A stretch of DNA of 64,000 nucleotides from Bog-756 sp963778165. Lineage in GTDB: Bacteria; Actinomycetota; Acidimicrobiia; Acidimicrobiales; RAAP-2. The stretch lies in assembly GCA_963778165.1 (NCBI GenBank), contig CAVZTE010000007.1, positions 1 to 64,000 on the forward strand, read 5' to 3'. Position 1 is the stretch's first letter. Each line of letters opens with the position of its first letter. The position numbers and the translations under genes are program-made. Under the pieces are notes generated by a model, which did not search any database, was not told the origin of the DNA, and saw nothing but the letters and a program-made list of their open reading frames with translations. Shown here in pieces: positions 10,728-18,475 of the stretch.

Positions 10728-10801
10728 AGTTTCTCCTTCACTTCACCTGGACAATTGACACGCTGGCGAAATACGGTGTCGGCGCCTGGACGGCCGCTCC
10801 T

Positions 10802-11467
10802 TTACACATCGATCCGGCCTCCTTTGTCGACCCGCTTGCTCAAAGCCGTGTCGGCCCAATTCCCGCTTTCGGCGTCGGGAAAACTTCGGAGCAAGTCGTA
10901 GAGGGCGTGGATTCGCACCGTCAGTGGAATCTTGTGGTACCAACGCTGATGCACAGATGGATGGAGGGGTGCATGGGCACGGATATATAAGGCACTGCGC
11001 AACCGCTTACGCTCGGGTCCGAGCGTTTGAGCAATGGCCGGCAGTGCTGCGTCTTTCCGCTGCATGTCTTCGATCCAGAGGTTCCTGAGCTCCTCGATGG
11101 ATTCTTTCATCGTGCTCGAGTAACGGAGATCGAGGGCGGTGACCCCTCTGGAGCACTCGTCGATGCGATCCAGGCAGAGCTTGGCTGCGGGGATCGAAGC
11201 ACCTGCGTTTTCGGCCAGCTCCCCTTGATGACAGAGTCTCAAGATCCGGACCACGTCCTCCAGGGCCGCAATCCGGAGAGCGCCTTGCTCCAGGACCAGC
11301 TTGGCGACCGTACCCCGCTGCCAATTGGCTTTGATCTTCGTTCCCCGGTCGCGCCCTTCTGGATCATCGCTGCGCCAGGCTTCGAACAGCTGCTCGAGAA
11401 CTCGATCCTGACGACCGAGGAGATCGAGGGAGTCTTGATTCCGCATGACTCCTCTCTTCGGTCTCAT
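10802..11467 (-). CDS. uncharacterised helical protein, possibly degenerate hemerythrin-like
   Basis: The 221-residue product is mostly alpha-helical, with no signal peptide or membrane segment. The opening (SLDLLGRQDRVLEQLFEAW) and LVLEQGALRIAALEDVVRIL recall the spacing of HHE/hemerythrin proteins found in actinobacteria, but the iron-binding histidines are replaced by Asp, Glu or Gln, so no metal site is expected. That resemblance is only suggestive. ATG at 11467 overlaps the stop of the SDR gene (ATGA), so the two are probably translated together. GC is visibly lower than in the flanking 70% GC DNA. I do not recognise the family with confidence. Confidence 0.6.
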   Translation of the reverse strand: MRPKRGVMRNQDSLDLLGRQDRVLEQLFEAWRSDDPEGRDRGTKIKANWQRGTVAKLVLEQGALRIAALEDVVRILRLCHQGELAENAGASIPAAKLCLDRIDECSRGVTALDLRYSSTMKESIEELRNLWIEDMQRKDAALPAIAQTLGPERKRLRSALYIRAHAPLHPSVHQRWYHKIPLTVRIHALYDLLRSFPDAESGNWADTALSKRVDKGGRIDV

Positions 11468-12525
11468 GATTGCGGAGAGTTCGCGTACGACTGGCCAGCG
11501 CCAGTTCTCGTCTGCCGACGTCTTCTGGCACGCGTCTCCTTCACTTCCTCGACTGTGCGACGGCCTGCCTCAAGAAAGGTCGAGGCGGTGCCGGGCAGGG
11601 AGCGAAGGAAGGTGGGGTCGAGTACCCCGCCGGCACGATCATCGAACATCCCATGTGAGCCATGGTCGGCGTCACCATCCACGGGTTCTCGAAGGTTCGA
11701 GCGACGGTCCTTGCGAATCGGGTCGCTGGTCATCTGGGCATCCCATGCACCGAGGGCCGCATACTGGTTCCCAAGCGTCGGGAAGAGGCTGTCCACGAGG
11801 ACCAGCATCTTGTTCCAAGAGCCCACCGTCTTGGCCCGCCGCCCGTCAAGGGCGGCGTCGACGATGAACTTTGCCGGGATCTCGGGTTGGTAGATGGGGG
11901 GAACCGGTTGGGGGTGACGATCGAGCGTGGTCTCACACCAGTCGAACTGGGGTGTATTGACGGCGGGAAGGTGGACCATGCTCATGTGCACATGGCTCCC
12001 TTTGTGGAGGAGCTCGGCACGTGTCGACTCGAAGAACCCTCGGCACACGAACTTCGAGGAACAATAAGCCGACTGGAGCGGGATCCCGACAAACGACAAC
12101 GCCGAACCCACGTTCACGATATTGCCCTTGTCACGAGGCATCATCCGGGAGAGGGCTGCCATCGTTCCCCACACCTGTCCGAGGAATGTAACCTCGACAG
12201 CCCTCTGGAAATCGGTCGGCGTAACCTCCAGCAGAGGCGCAAAGACTGTCGTCATGGCGTCGTTGACCCACACGTCTATTGGACCCAGTTCGTCTTCGAC
12301 TTGGCCGGCCGCCTGGTCGACTTCGTTGAAGGACGCGACGTCTGTGGGTATGACCAGTGCGTGACCCCCGGCTACTTCGACCTCTTTGGCGGCGGCCTCA
12401 AGTCCCATCTCTCCTCGGGACAGGAGGGCTACATCGAACCCCCGGTTGGCGAACTCGCTCGCGGTCGCTCTTCCGACGCCCGCGGACGCGCCGGTGATGA
12501 CGGCAATCCTCCGCGGTGGTGGCAA
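11464..12525 (-). CDS. short-chain dehydrogenase/reductase (SDR)
   Basis: A classical NAD(P)-dependent SDR with an extended C-terminus, 353 residues. It has the Rossmann motif TGASAGVG (residues 11-18), the structural VND at about 87-89 (usually NNAG), and the catalytic triad Ser141, Tyr154 and Lys158 (SAYCSSK). I chose the TTG at 12525 because AAGGAG sits six bases before it. An ATG-like upstream start at 12603 would put the protein start inside the conserved 33-bp motif and has no ribosome site. The C-terminal 80 residues are basic and unlike the core. The gene is divergent from marR and coupled to the downstream unknown gene. Confidence 0.8.
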   Translation of the reverse strand: MPPPRRIAVITGASAGVGRATASEFANRGFDVALLSRGEMGLEAAAKEVEVAGGHALVIPTDVASFNEVDQAAGQVEDELGPIDVWVNDAMTTVFAPLLEVTPTDFQRAVEVTFLGQVWGTMAALSRMMPRDKGNIVNVGSALSFVGIPLQSAYCSSKFVCRGFFESTRAELLHKGSHVHMSMVHLPAVNTPQFDWCETTLDRHPQPVPPIYQPEIPAKFIVDAALDGRRAKTVGSWNKMLVLVDSLFPTLGNQYAALGAWDAQMTSDPIRKDRRSNLREPVDGDADHGSHGMFDDRAGGVLDPTFLRSLPGTASTFLEAGRRTVEEVKETRARRRRQTRTGAGQSYANSPQS

Positions 12526-12573
12526 GACGAACTCCTTTCCCTCAACGGAGCGGCTGGCTCGGCGAGTGGACTC

Positions 12574-12606
12574 GCCGCTGATCAGTACTATTGCACTGTG
12601 CACGTA
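12574..12606 (-). promoter_or_regulatory. copy 1 of a 33-bp motif, probable MarR operator/promoter
   Basis: Lies between the divergent SDR and marR genes. It matches the 13522-13554 copy at 29 of 33 positions in opposite orientation. The invariant core contains AGTGCAATAGTACT, an imperfect 5-4-5 inverted repeat of the size MarR dimers bind. It is 49 nt upstream of the SDR start and 30 nt upstream of the marR start. Confidence 0.55.
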
Positions 12607-12635
12607 TCTCTAAACATGGCGATTGGGGCCCCGAG

Positions 12636-13121
12636 ATGACGTCGGGCGAGGAGGCCGACGACGAGCTCATCGACGCCTTTGCCATAGCCAGTCGGGCCCT
12701 GGTTGCCATCGCCGCTCGCAGCTTGGCTGGCCTCTCAGGAGTCGAGATCACGTTGCCCCAGTACCGGGCCCTCATCATCCTGTCCACCCAAGGGCCCCAG
12801 CGCGTCATGGATCTCGCCGGGCGGTTGAACGTAAACGCCTCCACCGCCAGTCGCATGGTCGACCGACTGGCGCGAAAGAAACTGGTGCGCCGTCGACGAG
12901 ATGAGGCCGATCGACGAGCCATGACCATCGACCTGACCCACGTGGGGACCAAGCTCGTGCGAGATGCGACGATGAAAAGACGGCTGGAAATCAAGCGGAT
13001 TCTCCAGGACTTGCCTCGAGTCAATCGGCAACCACTCGTTGAGGTGATGACCGCTTTCGCCGCGGCAGCCGGTGAGCCGTCCGGTGCGGATCTGCTCTCA
13101 GAAACTCATCCGGAACCGTGA
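12636..13121 (+). CDS. MarR-family transcriptional regulator
   Basis: A winged-helix dimeric regulator of about 161 residues. LSGVEITLPQYRALIIL is the helix that precedes the HTH. RVMDLAGRLNVNASTASRMV is the HTH, followed by RLARKKLVRRRRDEADRRAM (the wing, with the DxR pattern typical of MarR), then a C-terminal dimerisation helix. I start at ATG 12636 rather than at the GTG in the preceding motif because the family's N-terminal helix begins at DELIDAFAIASRAL. It is divergent from the SDR, and the same 33-bp motif precedes the patatin region, so it probably controls both and itself (inference). Confidence 0.85.
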   Translation: MTSGEEADDELIDAFAIASRALVAIAARSLAGLSGVEITLPQYRALIILSTQGPQRVMDLAGRLNVNASTASRMVDRLARKKLVRRRRDEADRRAMTIDLTHVGTKLVRDATMKRRLEIKRILQDLPRVNRQPLVEVMTAFAAAAGEPSGADLLSETHPEP

Positions 13122-13521
13122 CGCACCCTTGGACGAATTCCTTGCAGGGAGTCCACGCATCGTCTGCCATCGGTACGCCGGTGACGACCACACAAACGAG
13201 GACACTTCCGCCATCGAGTTCCTTGGGGCCAGCGAACATGACAACCTACGACTACTTTCGATAGACCACGCAAAGGTTCATTTCCCCATCCATCGGCTCA
13301 GCCCACTCATGGAAGGTCCGGTGGCGCGTGGCGAGCTTCGTTCCCGAAGAACTGGTGGGAAGGCAGCGAAGCGAGTGCGTCGCGGCAACGACTTCGTCGC
13401 ATCGAAGAGGGCCAAGGTGCCCAGCGAGACTCGGACCCGATTTATATTTACGGCGATATCCAACAGGTCGTCGGCAACCTCGTCGCTCTTTTTTGGAAAG
13501 CGCAATCGAGAGGTTTGAACT
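13122..13521. other. 400-bp stretch without a confident gene
   Basis: Both strands have short open frames but none with a recognisable domain. On the minus strand 13278-13505 reads DEVADDLLDIAVNINRVRVS in fairly natural codons, and a second frame ends in HEWAEPMDGEMNLCVVYRK. These could be remnants of a decayed gene. A 75-95 residue plus-strand reading looks random. Confidence 0.4.
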
Positions 13522-13554
13522 TACATGCATAGTGCAATAGTACTGGTCACCGGC
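13522..13554 (+). promoter_or_regulatory. copy 2 of the 33-bp motif, upstream of the patatin gene
   Basis: 29 of 33 bases match the 12574-12606 copy; the central ATAGTACTG block is identical. It points toward the patatin-like gene 143 nt downstream. Both copies can be read as the start of the same peptide (MHSAIVL), but neither continues as a shared protein, so conservation is at the DNA level. Confidence 0.5.
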
Positions 13555-13696
13555 TGGTTCCTCGCCGGACCGGTCAACTCATTCAAAGAAGACAGAAAGG
13601 CGCAAGATTGCCTCCGCACACGATTGCCATCATGCCGAGAACGGTCAGAGGGGACTCCCGCTTCCGTGACGCTGCGACCGAAAGCTTGTTGCCCTG

Positions 13697-14668
13697 ATGT
13701 CCGGCGTTGGACTGGTGCTCGGCGCTGGAGGGCTTGTCGGACAGGCCTACCATTCAGGGATTCTGGCAGCACTTGAGAACGACCTTGGGTGGGATCCTCG
13801 TACCGCTGATCTCGTCGTTGGCACGTCAGCGGGTGCACTCACGGCAGCCTTGTTACGAACAGGAGTCTCGACGGTCGATCTGGCCTGTTGGTCGCGAGGG
13901 CGTAACTGGGATCCGTCGCTGACGCTCCTGAACCAGCTCGACCGTTTCCGGAGCCAGCTTCCTGATGTCAATGTCTTGAACCTCTTTCGGCCTTGGCATC
14001 TACCAGGCCCCCAGCTGATTCGTCATGCCGTCAGTGAGCGGCGTTCTCCACATCTCTTGGCCATGGCCGCATCGGTCCTTCCGACTGGACCAACATCACT
14101 CCTCGATTTGATGCAGGAAAACCCTCTGGCCTGGGAAGGTAGCGCGTGGCCCCAACAGCTCTGGATTTGCGCCACTCGCCGAGCCGATGGGCGGCGAGTG
14201 GTTTTCGGAAGGCACGGCAGCCCATCCGTCCCTTTACCGCACGCAGTCGCCGCCTCGAGTGCGATCCCGAGCCATTTCTCTGCGGTGGTCGTGGATGACA
14301 CGGAGTACTGCGATGGTGGCCTCTACTCACCTACGAACGCGGACCTGCTCGCTGAGCTGAATCTCGATCTGGTGATCATCATCTCACCCATGTCGGGAGG
14401 GCTCGGCCCGGCCGACACGGCTTTCCGGGGCGCGGCCCGGCGCCGACTTCGCGCCGAGGTCGTTGGCCTCCGGAAGGCAGGAAAGAACGTCGTGTGCTTC
14501 GAGCCAAGCCGCAAGACCGCTCGTGCAATGGGGTTGAATCCGATGGCGAAGGACCGCGCTGACCGCGTAGTCGAGGCCAGTTTTTTGGAGGGCGGGGTGA
14601 CCGCGGCCACGCCCTCGATTCGGGAGCTGCTCGTGCCCCTTCGAAGGGACACGGCGCGGGCCGCCTAG
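13697..14668 (+). CDS. patatin-like phospholipase/lipid acyl hydrolase
   Basis: A 323-residue cytoplasmic serine hydrolase of the RssA/patatin family that removes acyl chains from lipids. It has the oxyanion glycine-rich loop VLGAGGLVGQAYHSG (residues 7-21), the nucleophile elbow GTSAG with Ser44, and the catalytic Asp206 in the DGG motif (EYCDGGLYSP). The whole fold is present and no signal peptide is seen. The ATG at 13697 lacks a strong ribosome site. It is preceded by the second MarR-type motif and followed 100 nt later by a STAS gene on the same strand. Confidence 0.85.
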   Translation: MSGVGLVLGAGGLVGQAYHSGILAALENDLGWDPRTADLVVGTSAGALTAALLRTGVSTVDLACWSRGRNWDPSLTLLNQLDRFRSQLPDVNVLNLFRPWHLPGPQLIRHAVSERRSPHLLAMAASVLPTGPTSLLDLMQENPLAWEGSAWPQQLWICATRRADGRRVVFGRHGSPSVPLPHAVAASSAIPSHFSAVVVDDTEYCDGGLYSPTNADLLAELNLDLVIIISPMSGGLGPADTAFRGAARRRLRAEVVGLRKAGKNVVCFEPSRKTARAMGLNPMAKDRADRVVEASFLEGGVTAATPSIRELLVPLRRDTARAA

Positions 14669-14769
14669 TTGTGAGCGTGGCGGAGTAATCGACAGCCCGA
14701 TAGGGACTCCACAGGGGAGTCGAAAAGCAAGATGAAGATGGTTCGCTTGAATCGGAATAGGAGCAGGAC

Positions 14770-15258
14770 ATGAACCGCACAGAGGAAGACTTCTCAATTG
14801 ACTGCCGGATGGATCCGACGTTGACAGTCGAACTTTCGACTCATGAGCAGCTCTGCGTGCTGAGAATGACCGGCGAACTCAACCATTCGTCCGTTCCAGC
14901 CCTTCAAGCACAAATGGACCAGATCGGCTGTTCCCAATGCTACGAAGTCCTCCTCGATCTGACTGCGTTGCGAGGGGTCGATGTGACCGGATTGGGTGCG
15001 CTGGTCAGACTGGACCGCCATATTCGCGCGATCGGAGCAAAGATGAGAGTCATCGGTGTACGGGAAGGGATGAAGCAGAAGCTCGCCAATGTCCTGCTAA
15101 CTTCGAGGAATACTGGGCCGGGCTGCTCGGGAGGTAGCTACCCCGTTGATCCGGCCATGGAGCCAACAGTCGGGCACGGCTGCCACTATCTGCCGCTCAA
15201 CGCTGCGTCGAGGTCGTCAGCAACTTCTTCATCATCGAGAGGAGTCGCATGCGAGTAG
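14770..15258 (+). CDS. STAS-domain protein (anti-sigma-factor antagonist-like) with a suspect C-terminus
   Basis: ATG at 14770 follows an AGGAG site. Residues 20-115 form a STAS domain: CVLRMTGELNHSSVPALQ, LLDLTALRGVDVTGLGALVR, and a final helix. The position usually phosphorylated (Ser in D-S-S-G-x-G) is Thr in DVTGLG, which may still accept phosphate. After MKQKLANVL the frame becomes non-STAS and overlaps the convergent integrase gene by 73 nt. One base earlier, another frame reads NFEEYWAGLLGR and stops at 15137, a more natural ending, so a single-base error near 15097 is likely. No anti-sigma kinase gene is nearby. Confidence 0.7.
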   Translation: MNRTEEDFSIDCRMDPTLTVELSTHEQLCVLRMTGELNHSSVPALQAQMDQIGCSQCYEVLLDLTALRGVDVTGLGALVRLDRHIRAIGAKMRVIGVREGMKQKLANVLLTSRNTGPGCSGGSYPVDPAMEPTVGHGCHYLPLNAASRSSATSSSSRGVACE

Positions 15259-16382
15259 TGCCGCAGCGTCGTTGACGGATCGCTGTGTCCGAGCCGAGCC
15301 TGTGCCTTGAGCAGCTTGCCTTCGTCGACCAGATGTGTGGCCACCCCATGTCGGAGTCGGTGCAGTGCCGGATTTGGAATACCAGCGCACCCTGCTAAAC
15401 GACGGAATTTGTGTGACAGTGCATCGGCCGTCATGAATGTCGTTCTCATTGGGCTGGGTGCGAACAGCCAGTCGAACTCCGGAGTGAGACCGCGCTCGAT
15501 CCACGCGGAATAATGGGTATGGATGAGCGAAGCGGTTGTCGATCCGAGCGTCAGCCGACGGGTCCGCATGGATTTCGTAGATCCAACTACGCCCCGAGAT
15601 ACACCGCGCTCGATGGTCAGCACTCGACCCTCGAGATCTCCGAGCCTGAGGACGGCGAGCTCGCCCCGTCTGGCCCCCGAGTCAGCGGCCAGACGCACGA
15701 GGAGGAGCCCCTGCTCGGCACCGAAGAGTCGACGCTGCAGCCCGGGTGACTGGGGATCCGCAGCCAGAGCAACCGTGGCCATCTCGACACTGTCCTCGGC
15801 CGATCGCAAGATCTGCCGGACCTCGTTCAGCGTATGGTGCCGACGCGGCTGGGGTCGGGCGGGACCACGCATACCCACCAGCGGATTCGACCGGAGGACA
15901 CTCTCACTTACCGCCCACGACAGAGCCGAGCGGAGGACCAGCCAACGAGAGGACACCGTCGACACGGACTGTCCCGTCGACTGCCACCGACAGATCGCCG
16001 CTCGGACATCGCTCGGTGTCAGAGCCACCAGGCGGCGCCGACCCAGCGAATCTTCGACCAGGGCTCGAATGACGTGTTGGTGGGAGGCCACGGTGGCGGG
16101 CTTCCAGAGGTGTGGAGCGGCGAAGAATCGCTCCAGCAGCTCCGCCACGGTTAGGCGGGACGCCTCCGACGCAAAGGCTATGCGGCTGATGCCGAAGTCG
16201 TCGACCAACTCACGCCTTCGCTGCTCAGCAGCCTCCTTGTCCCCGTGGACCGTGAAGGAGCGCTGGACACTTCGCGAGTGAATCGGATCGAAACCGACGA
16301 CCACCCGGATCTCCCACACGCCTGGAAGTCGCTCGCGGATGGAGCCCGTACCTCGCTTTGCCCGGTCGATCGACACAGCCAT
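15186..16382 (-). CDS. tyrosine-type site-specific integrase
   Basis: A 398-residue recombinase of the lambda-integrase family. The N-terminal arm/AP2-like region spans about 1-70, the SAM-like core-binding domain about 75-170, and the catalytic domain 180-398. All catalytic residues are present: Arg238 (SGARRGEL), Lys270, His341-x-x-Arg344 (LHRLRHG), His366 (LGHSDP) and nucleophile Tyr376 (RHYSHA). It points away from tRNA-Arg, 115 bp from the tRNA 3' end, the usual layout of an element integrated at a tRNA. A nested palindrome covers its promoter. GC content is lower than the host, supporting a mobile origin. Confidence 0.9.
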   Translation of the reverse strand: MAVSIDRAKRGTGSIRERLPGVWEIRVVVGFDPIHSRSVQRSFTVHGDKEAAEQRRRELVDDFGISRIAFASEASRLTVAELLERFFAAPHLWKPATVASHQHVIRALVEDSLGRRRLVALTPSDVRAAICRWQSTGQSVSTVSSRWLVLRSALSWAVSESVLRSNPLVGMRGPARPQPRRHHTLNEVRQILRSAEDSVEMATVALAADPQSPGLQRRLFGAEQGLLLVRLAADSGARRGELAVLRLGDLEGRVLTIERGVSRGVVGSTKSMRTRRLTLGSTTASLIHTHYSAWIERGLTPEFDWLFAPSPMRTTFMTADALSHKFRRLAGCAGIPNPALHRLRHGVATHLVDEGKLLKAQARLGHSDPSTTLRHYSHATPLDDEEVADDLDAALSGR

Positions 16383-16433
16383 ATCCCTATAACGGGCGGC
16401 TATCCCTACAGCTGTAGGGATTTCTATAGGGAT
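16383..16433. promoter_or_regulatory. nested palindrome at the integrase promoter
   Basis: The centre is a perfect 20-bp palindrome, ATCCCTACAGCTGTAGGGAT, at 16402-16421. Outside it are ATCCCTAT (16383-16390) and its inverted copy ATAGGGAT (16426-16433), so the element ATCCCTA occurs four times. It begins one base upstream of the integrase ATG. It may be an autoregulatory operator, or arm-type sites bound by the integrase or an excisionase. Confidence 0.6.
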
Positions 16434-16497
16434 GACGATGTCACGGAGCCGTCAGCCTCGGGCCCGCATAAGCCCCTCACCAGCACTTTCGCTCAGC

Positions 16498-16571
16498 CGC
16501 GCTCGGCAGGATTCGAACCTGCAACCTTCTGATCCGTAGTCAGATGCTCTAATCCGTTGAGCTACGAGCGC
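16498..16571 (-). tRNA. tRNA-Arg (anticodon ACG)
   Basis: The minus strand folds as a full cloverleaf of 74 nt. The acceptor stem is GCGCTCG/CGAGCGC, the D-arm contains AGCTCA, the anticodon stem TCTGA/TCAGA closes the loop CTACGGA (anticodon ACG), and the T-loop is GGTTCGAATCC. CCA is not encoded. The 3' end faces the integrase, making it the likely attachment site. I found no second copy of its 3' end in the left part of the window. Confidence 0.95.
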
Positions 16572-16742
16572 AGATTGCTGCTCCGGTCCGTCGTTGCGGG
16601 CACTCCGACGTCAGTCGCCTCGGTGCCCGGGACCGACATGGCCGGAAGCGGTTGCCAACTCTACCCGACCCCAACCGGTCCCACGCCGGAGGTCGGGGTA
16701 ACGGGCAGAGGCGTCTGACGGGGCGTCAGATACAATCCACCC

Positions 16743-17984
16743 ATGCCCGTCGACGCCCCACTACACGGCATCCGCATCATCGAGTGCTCGGCCCTCGGAC
16801 CTGCCGCCATCACCATGCCCCTGGTCGACCTGGGGGCCGAGGTGATCAAGGTCGAGCCCCCGTCCGGCGACTACATCCGCGAGATGACCTGGCCCATCGT
16901 GGAGGGGGTGTCCCTGATGCACCTCCACATCAACCGGGGCAAGCGCAGCATCGTGATGGACCTCCGCAATGACGAGGACGTGGCCACCTTCAAGGAGTTG
17001 GCCAAGACCGCCGACGTGGTGGTCGAGGCCATGCGGCCCGGTGGCCTGGCCCGCCGCGGTGTGGGCTACGAGGATCTCAAGGCCATCAACCCCCGCCTGG
17101 TGTTCTGCACCATCTCCGGATACGGCATGACCGGTCCGTACCAGAACCTCCCGGCCCACGGCGTGGCCTTCGACACCTGGGCCGGCATCGTCTCCCCCCA
17201 GGTCAACGAGGACGGCTTCGCCTACCTCCCCGAGCACGCTTCCATGGGCATCCACGCCGGGCCCCTCTTCGGCGCCCTGGGCATCCTGGCCGCCGTGCTC
17301 CGGGCCCGCACCACCGGCGAGGGCTCCTTCCTCGAGGTGGCCCAGTCCGATGCCGCCGCCGCCATGGACTGGTACCGCAGCGAGACCTGGAGGGCCTACG
17401 AGCGACCCCAGTCCGAGGTCACCGGCAACAAGGCTGACGACTACGAGCGCCGCGAGCCGGGTACCGCCGGCATGATCGAGGGAGTCCGCTACCAGGTCTA
17501 CGAGGCCAAGGACGGTCGCTACGTCCTGTTCATGGCCTCGGAGCAGGCCTTCTGGAAGAACTTCTGCGAGGCGGTCGGCCGGCCCGAGCTGTTCGAGAGG
17601 TGGCCCGGCTCCAAGTACGCCGACCACGCCCGGGGCAACCTCGAACTGCGGGCCGAGCTGCGGGACATCTTCCGCACCCGCACGGCCGTCGAATGGATCG
17701 ACTTCGGCACCACGGCCAACTTCCCGGTGGCCCCGGTCAACTCGCCCCGGACCATCGCCGACGACCCTCAGTTCAACGACCGCTTCTCCTGGTACACCGT
17801 CGACCAGCTCGGCGCCGAGCAGCTGGGCACCCCGCTCAAGTTCGTGGACGAGGAGCTGCCGGTCCCCGAGCACGCCCCCACCGTCGGCCAGCACACCGAC
17901 GAGGTCCTGCGCGATCTCCTCGGCTGGGACGACGAGCGCATCGCCGAGTCCCGGGCCCGGGGTGGGCTCGGGGGCCCCACGTGA
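16743..17984 (+). CDS. CaiB/BaiF family III CoA-transferase
   Basis: A 413-residue cytoplasmic enzyme that moves CoA from a donor thioester to an acid. The family core is GIRIIECSALGPAAITMPLV, LGAEVIKVEPPSGD, NRGKRSI, VVVEAMRPG and GYGMTGPY. Asp144 in FDTWAGI matches the aspartate that forms the acyl-anhydride intermediate. The C-terminal interlocked domain ends in APTVGQHTDEVLRDLLGW, as expected. It starts a same-strand set with a DUF35 protein and a thiolase-like enzyme 20 nt downstream, pointing to acyl-CoA catabolism of a complex acid. The substrate is not readable. Confidence 0.9.
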   Translation: MPVDAPLHGIRIIECSALGPAAITMPLVDLGAEVIKVEPPSGDYIREMTWPIVEGVSLMHLHINRGKRSIVMDLRNDEDVATFKELAKTADVVVEAMRPGGLARRGVGYEDLKAINPRLVFCTISGYGMTGPYQNLPAHGVAFDTWAGIVSPQVNEDGFAYLPEHASMGIHAGPLFGALGILAAVLRARTTGEGSFLEVAQSDAAAAMDWYRSETWRAYERPQSEVTGNKADDYERREPGTAGMIEGVRYQVYEAKDGRYVLFMASEQAFWKNFCEAVGRPELFERWPGSKYADHARGNLELRAELRDIFRTRTAVEWIDFGTTANFPVAPVNSPRTIADDPQFNDRFSWYTVDQLGAEQLGTPLKFVDEELPVPEHAPTVGQHTDEVLRDLLGWDDERIAESRARGGLGGPT

Positions 17985-18004
17985 CCCGGCAGTAGGATCC
18001 GCCC

Positions 18005-18475
18005 ATGTCCCCGACCAAAGCCCGCGTACCTGCCGTCGAGGGTTGGTTCACCCTCGACGAGGACGCCCCCACCCTCCTCGGGAGCAGGTGCGACTCCTGT
18101 GGCAACTTCGCCTTCCCCAAGGAGACCTTCTTCTGTCGGAACCCGCACTGCCAGGGGAGAGCGTTCACCGAAACGCCGCTCAGCCGGACCGGCAAGGTGT
18201 GGTCGTACACCAACGCCGGCTACCAACCCCCCGAGCCCTATGTAGCGGCCGATCCCTACGTCCCCTTCGCCATCGCCGCCGTCGAGCTGGCCCACGAGAA
18301 GATGGTGGTCATGGGCCAGGTCGTCCCCGGGGTTGACGTGGACGACCTACACGTGGGGGATCCGGTCGAGCTGGTCCTCGACACCCTCTACGAGGACGAC
18401 GAGCACGAGTACGTGGTGTGGAAGTGGCAGCCGGTGACCGGCGCCACCGACGGGAGGGGGCCGACCGATGCCTGA
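18005..18475 (+). CDS. DUF35 / Zn-ribbon OB-fold acyl-CoA-associated protein
   Basis: A 156-residue protein with a rubredoxin-like zinc ribbon (Cys29, Cys32, Cys44 and Cys49 in CDSCGNFAF ... FFCRNPHC) followed by an OB-fold that binds CoA substrates. DUF35 proteins pair with thiolase-like or hydratase partners, as in the ChsH2-Ltp2 steroid side-chain aldolase. Its stop overlaps the start of the thiolase-like gene by 8 nt, which strongly suggests a complex of the two products. Confidence 0.85.
   Translation: MSPTKARVPAVEGWFTLDEDAPTLLGSRCDSCGNFAFPKETFFCRNPHCQGRAFTETPLSRTGKVWSYTNAGYQPPEPYVAADPYVPFAIAAVELAHEKMVVMGQVVPGVDVDDLHVGDPVELVLDTLYEDDEHEYVVWKWQPVTGATDGRGPTDA

Noticed and set aside
10730..10810. 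Left attachment site of the integrated element
   Set aside because: The GC content changes here, but no copy of the tRNA-Arg 3' end was found.
16245..16532. 95-codon plus-strand frame over the integrase promoter
   Set aside because: It runs through the palindrome and into the tRNA gene; codon use is random.
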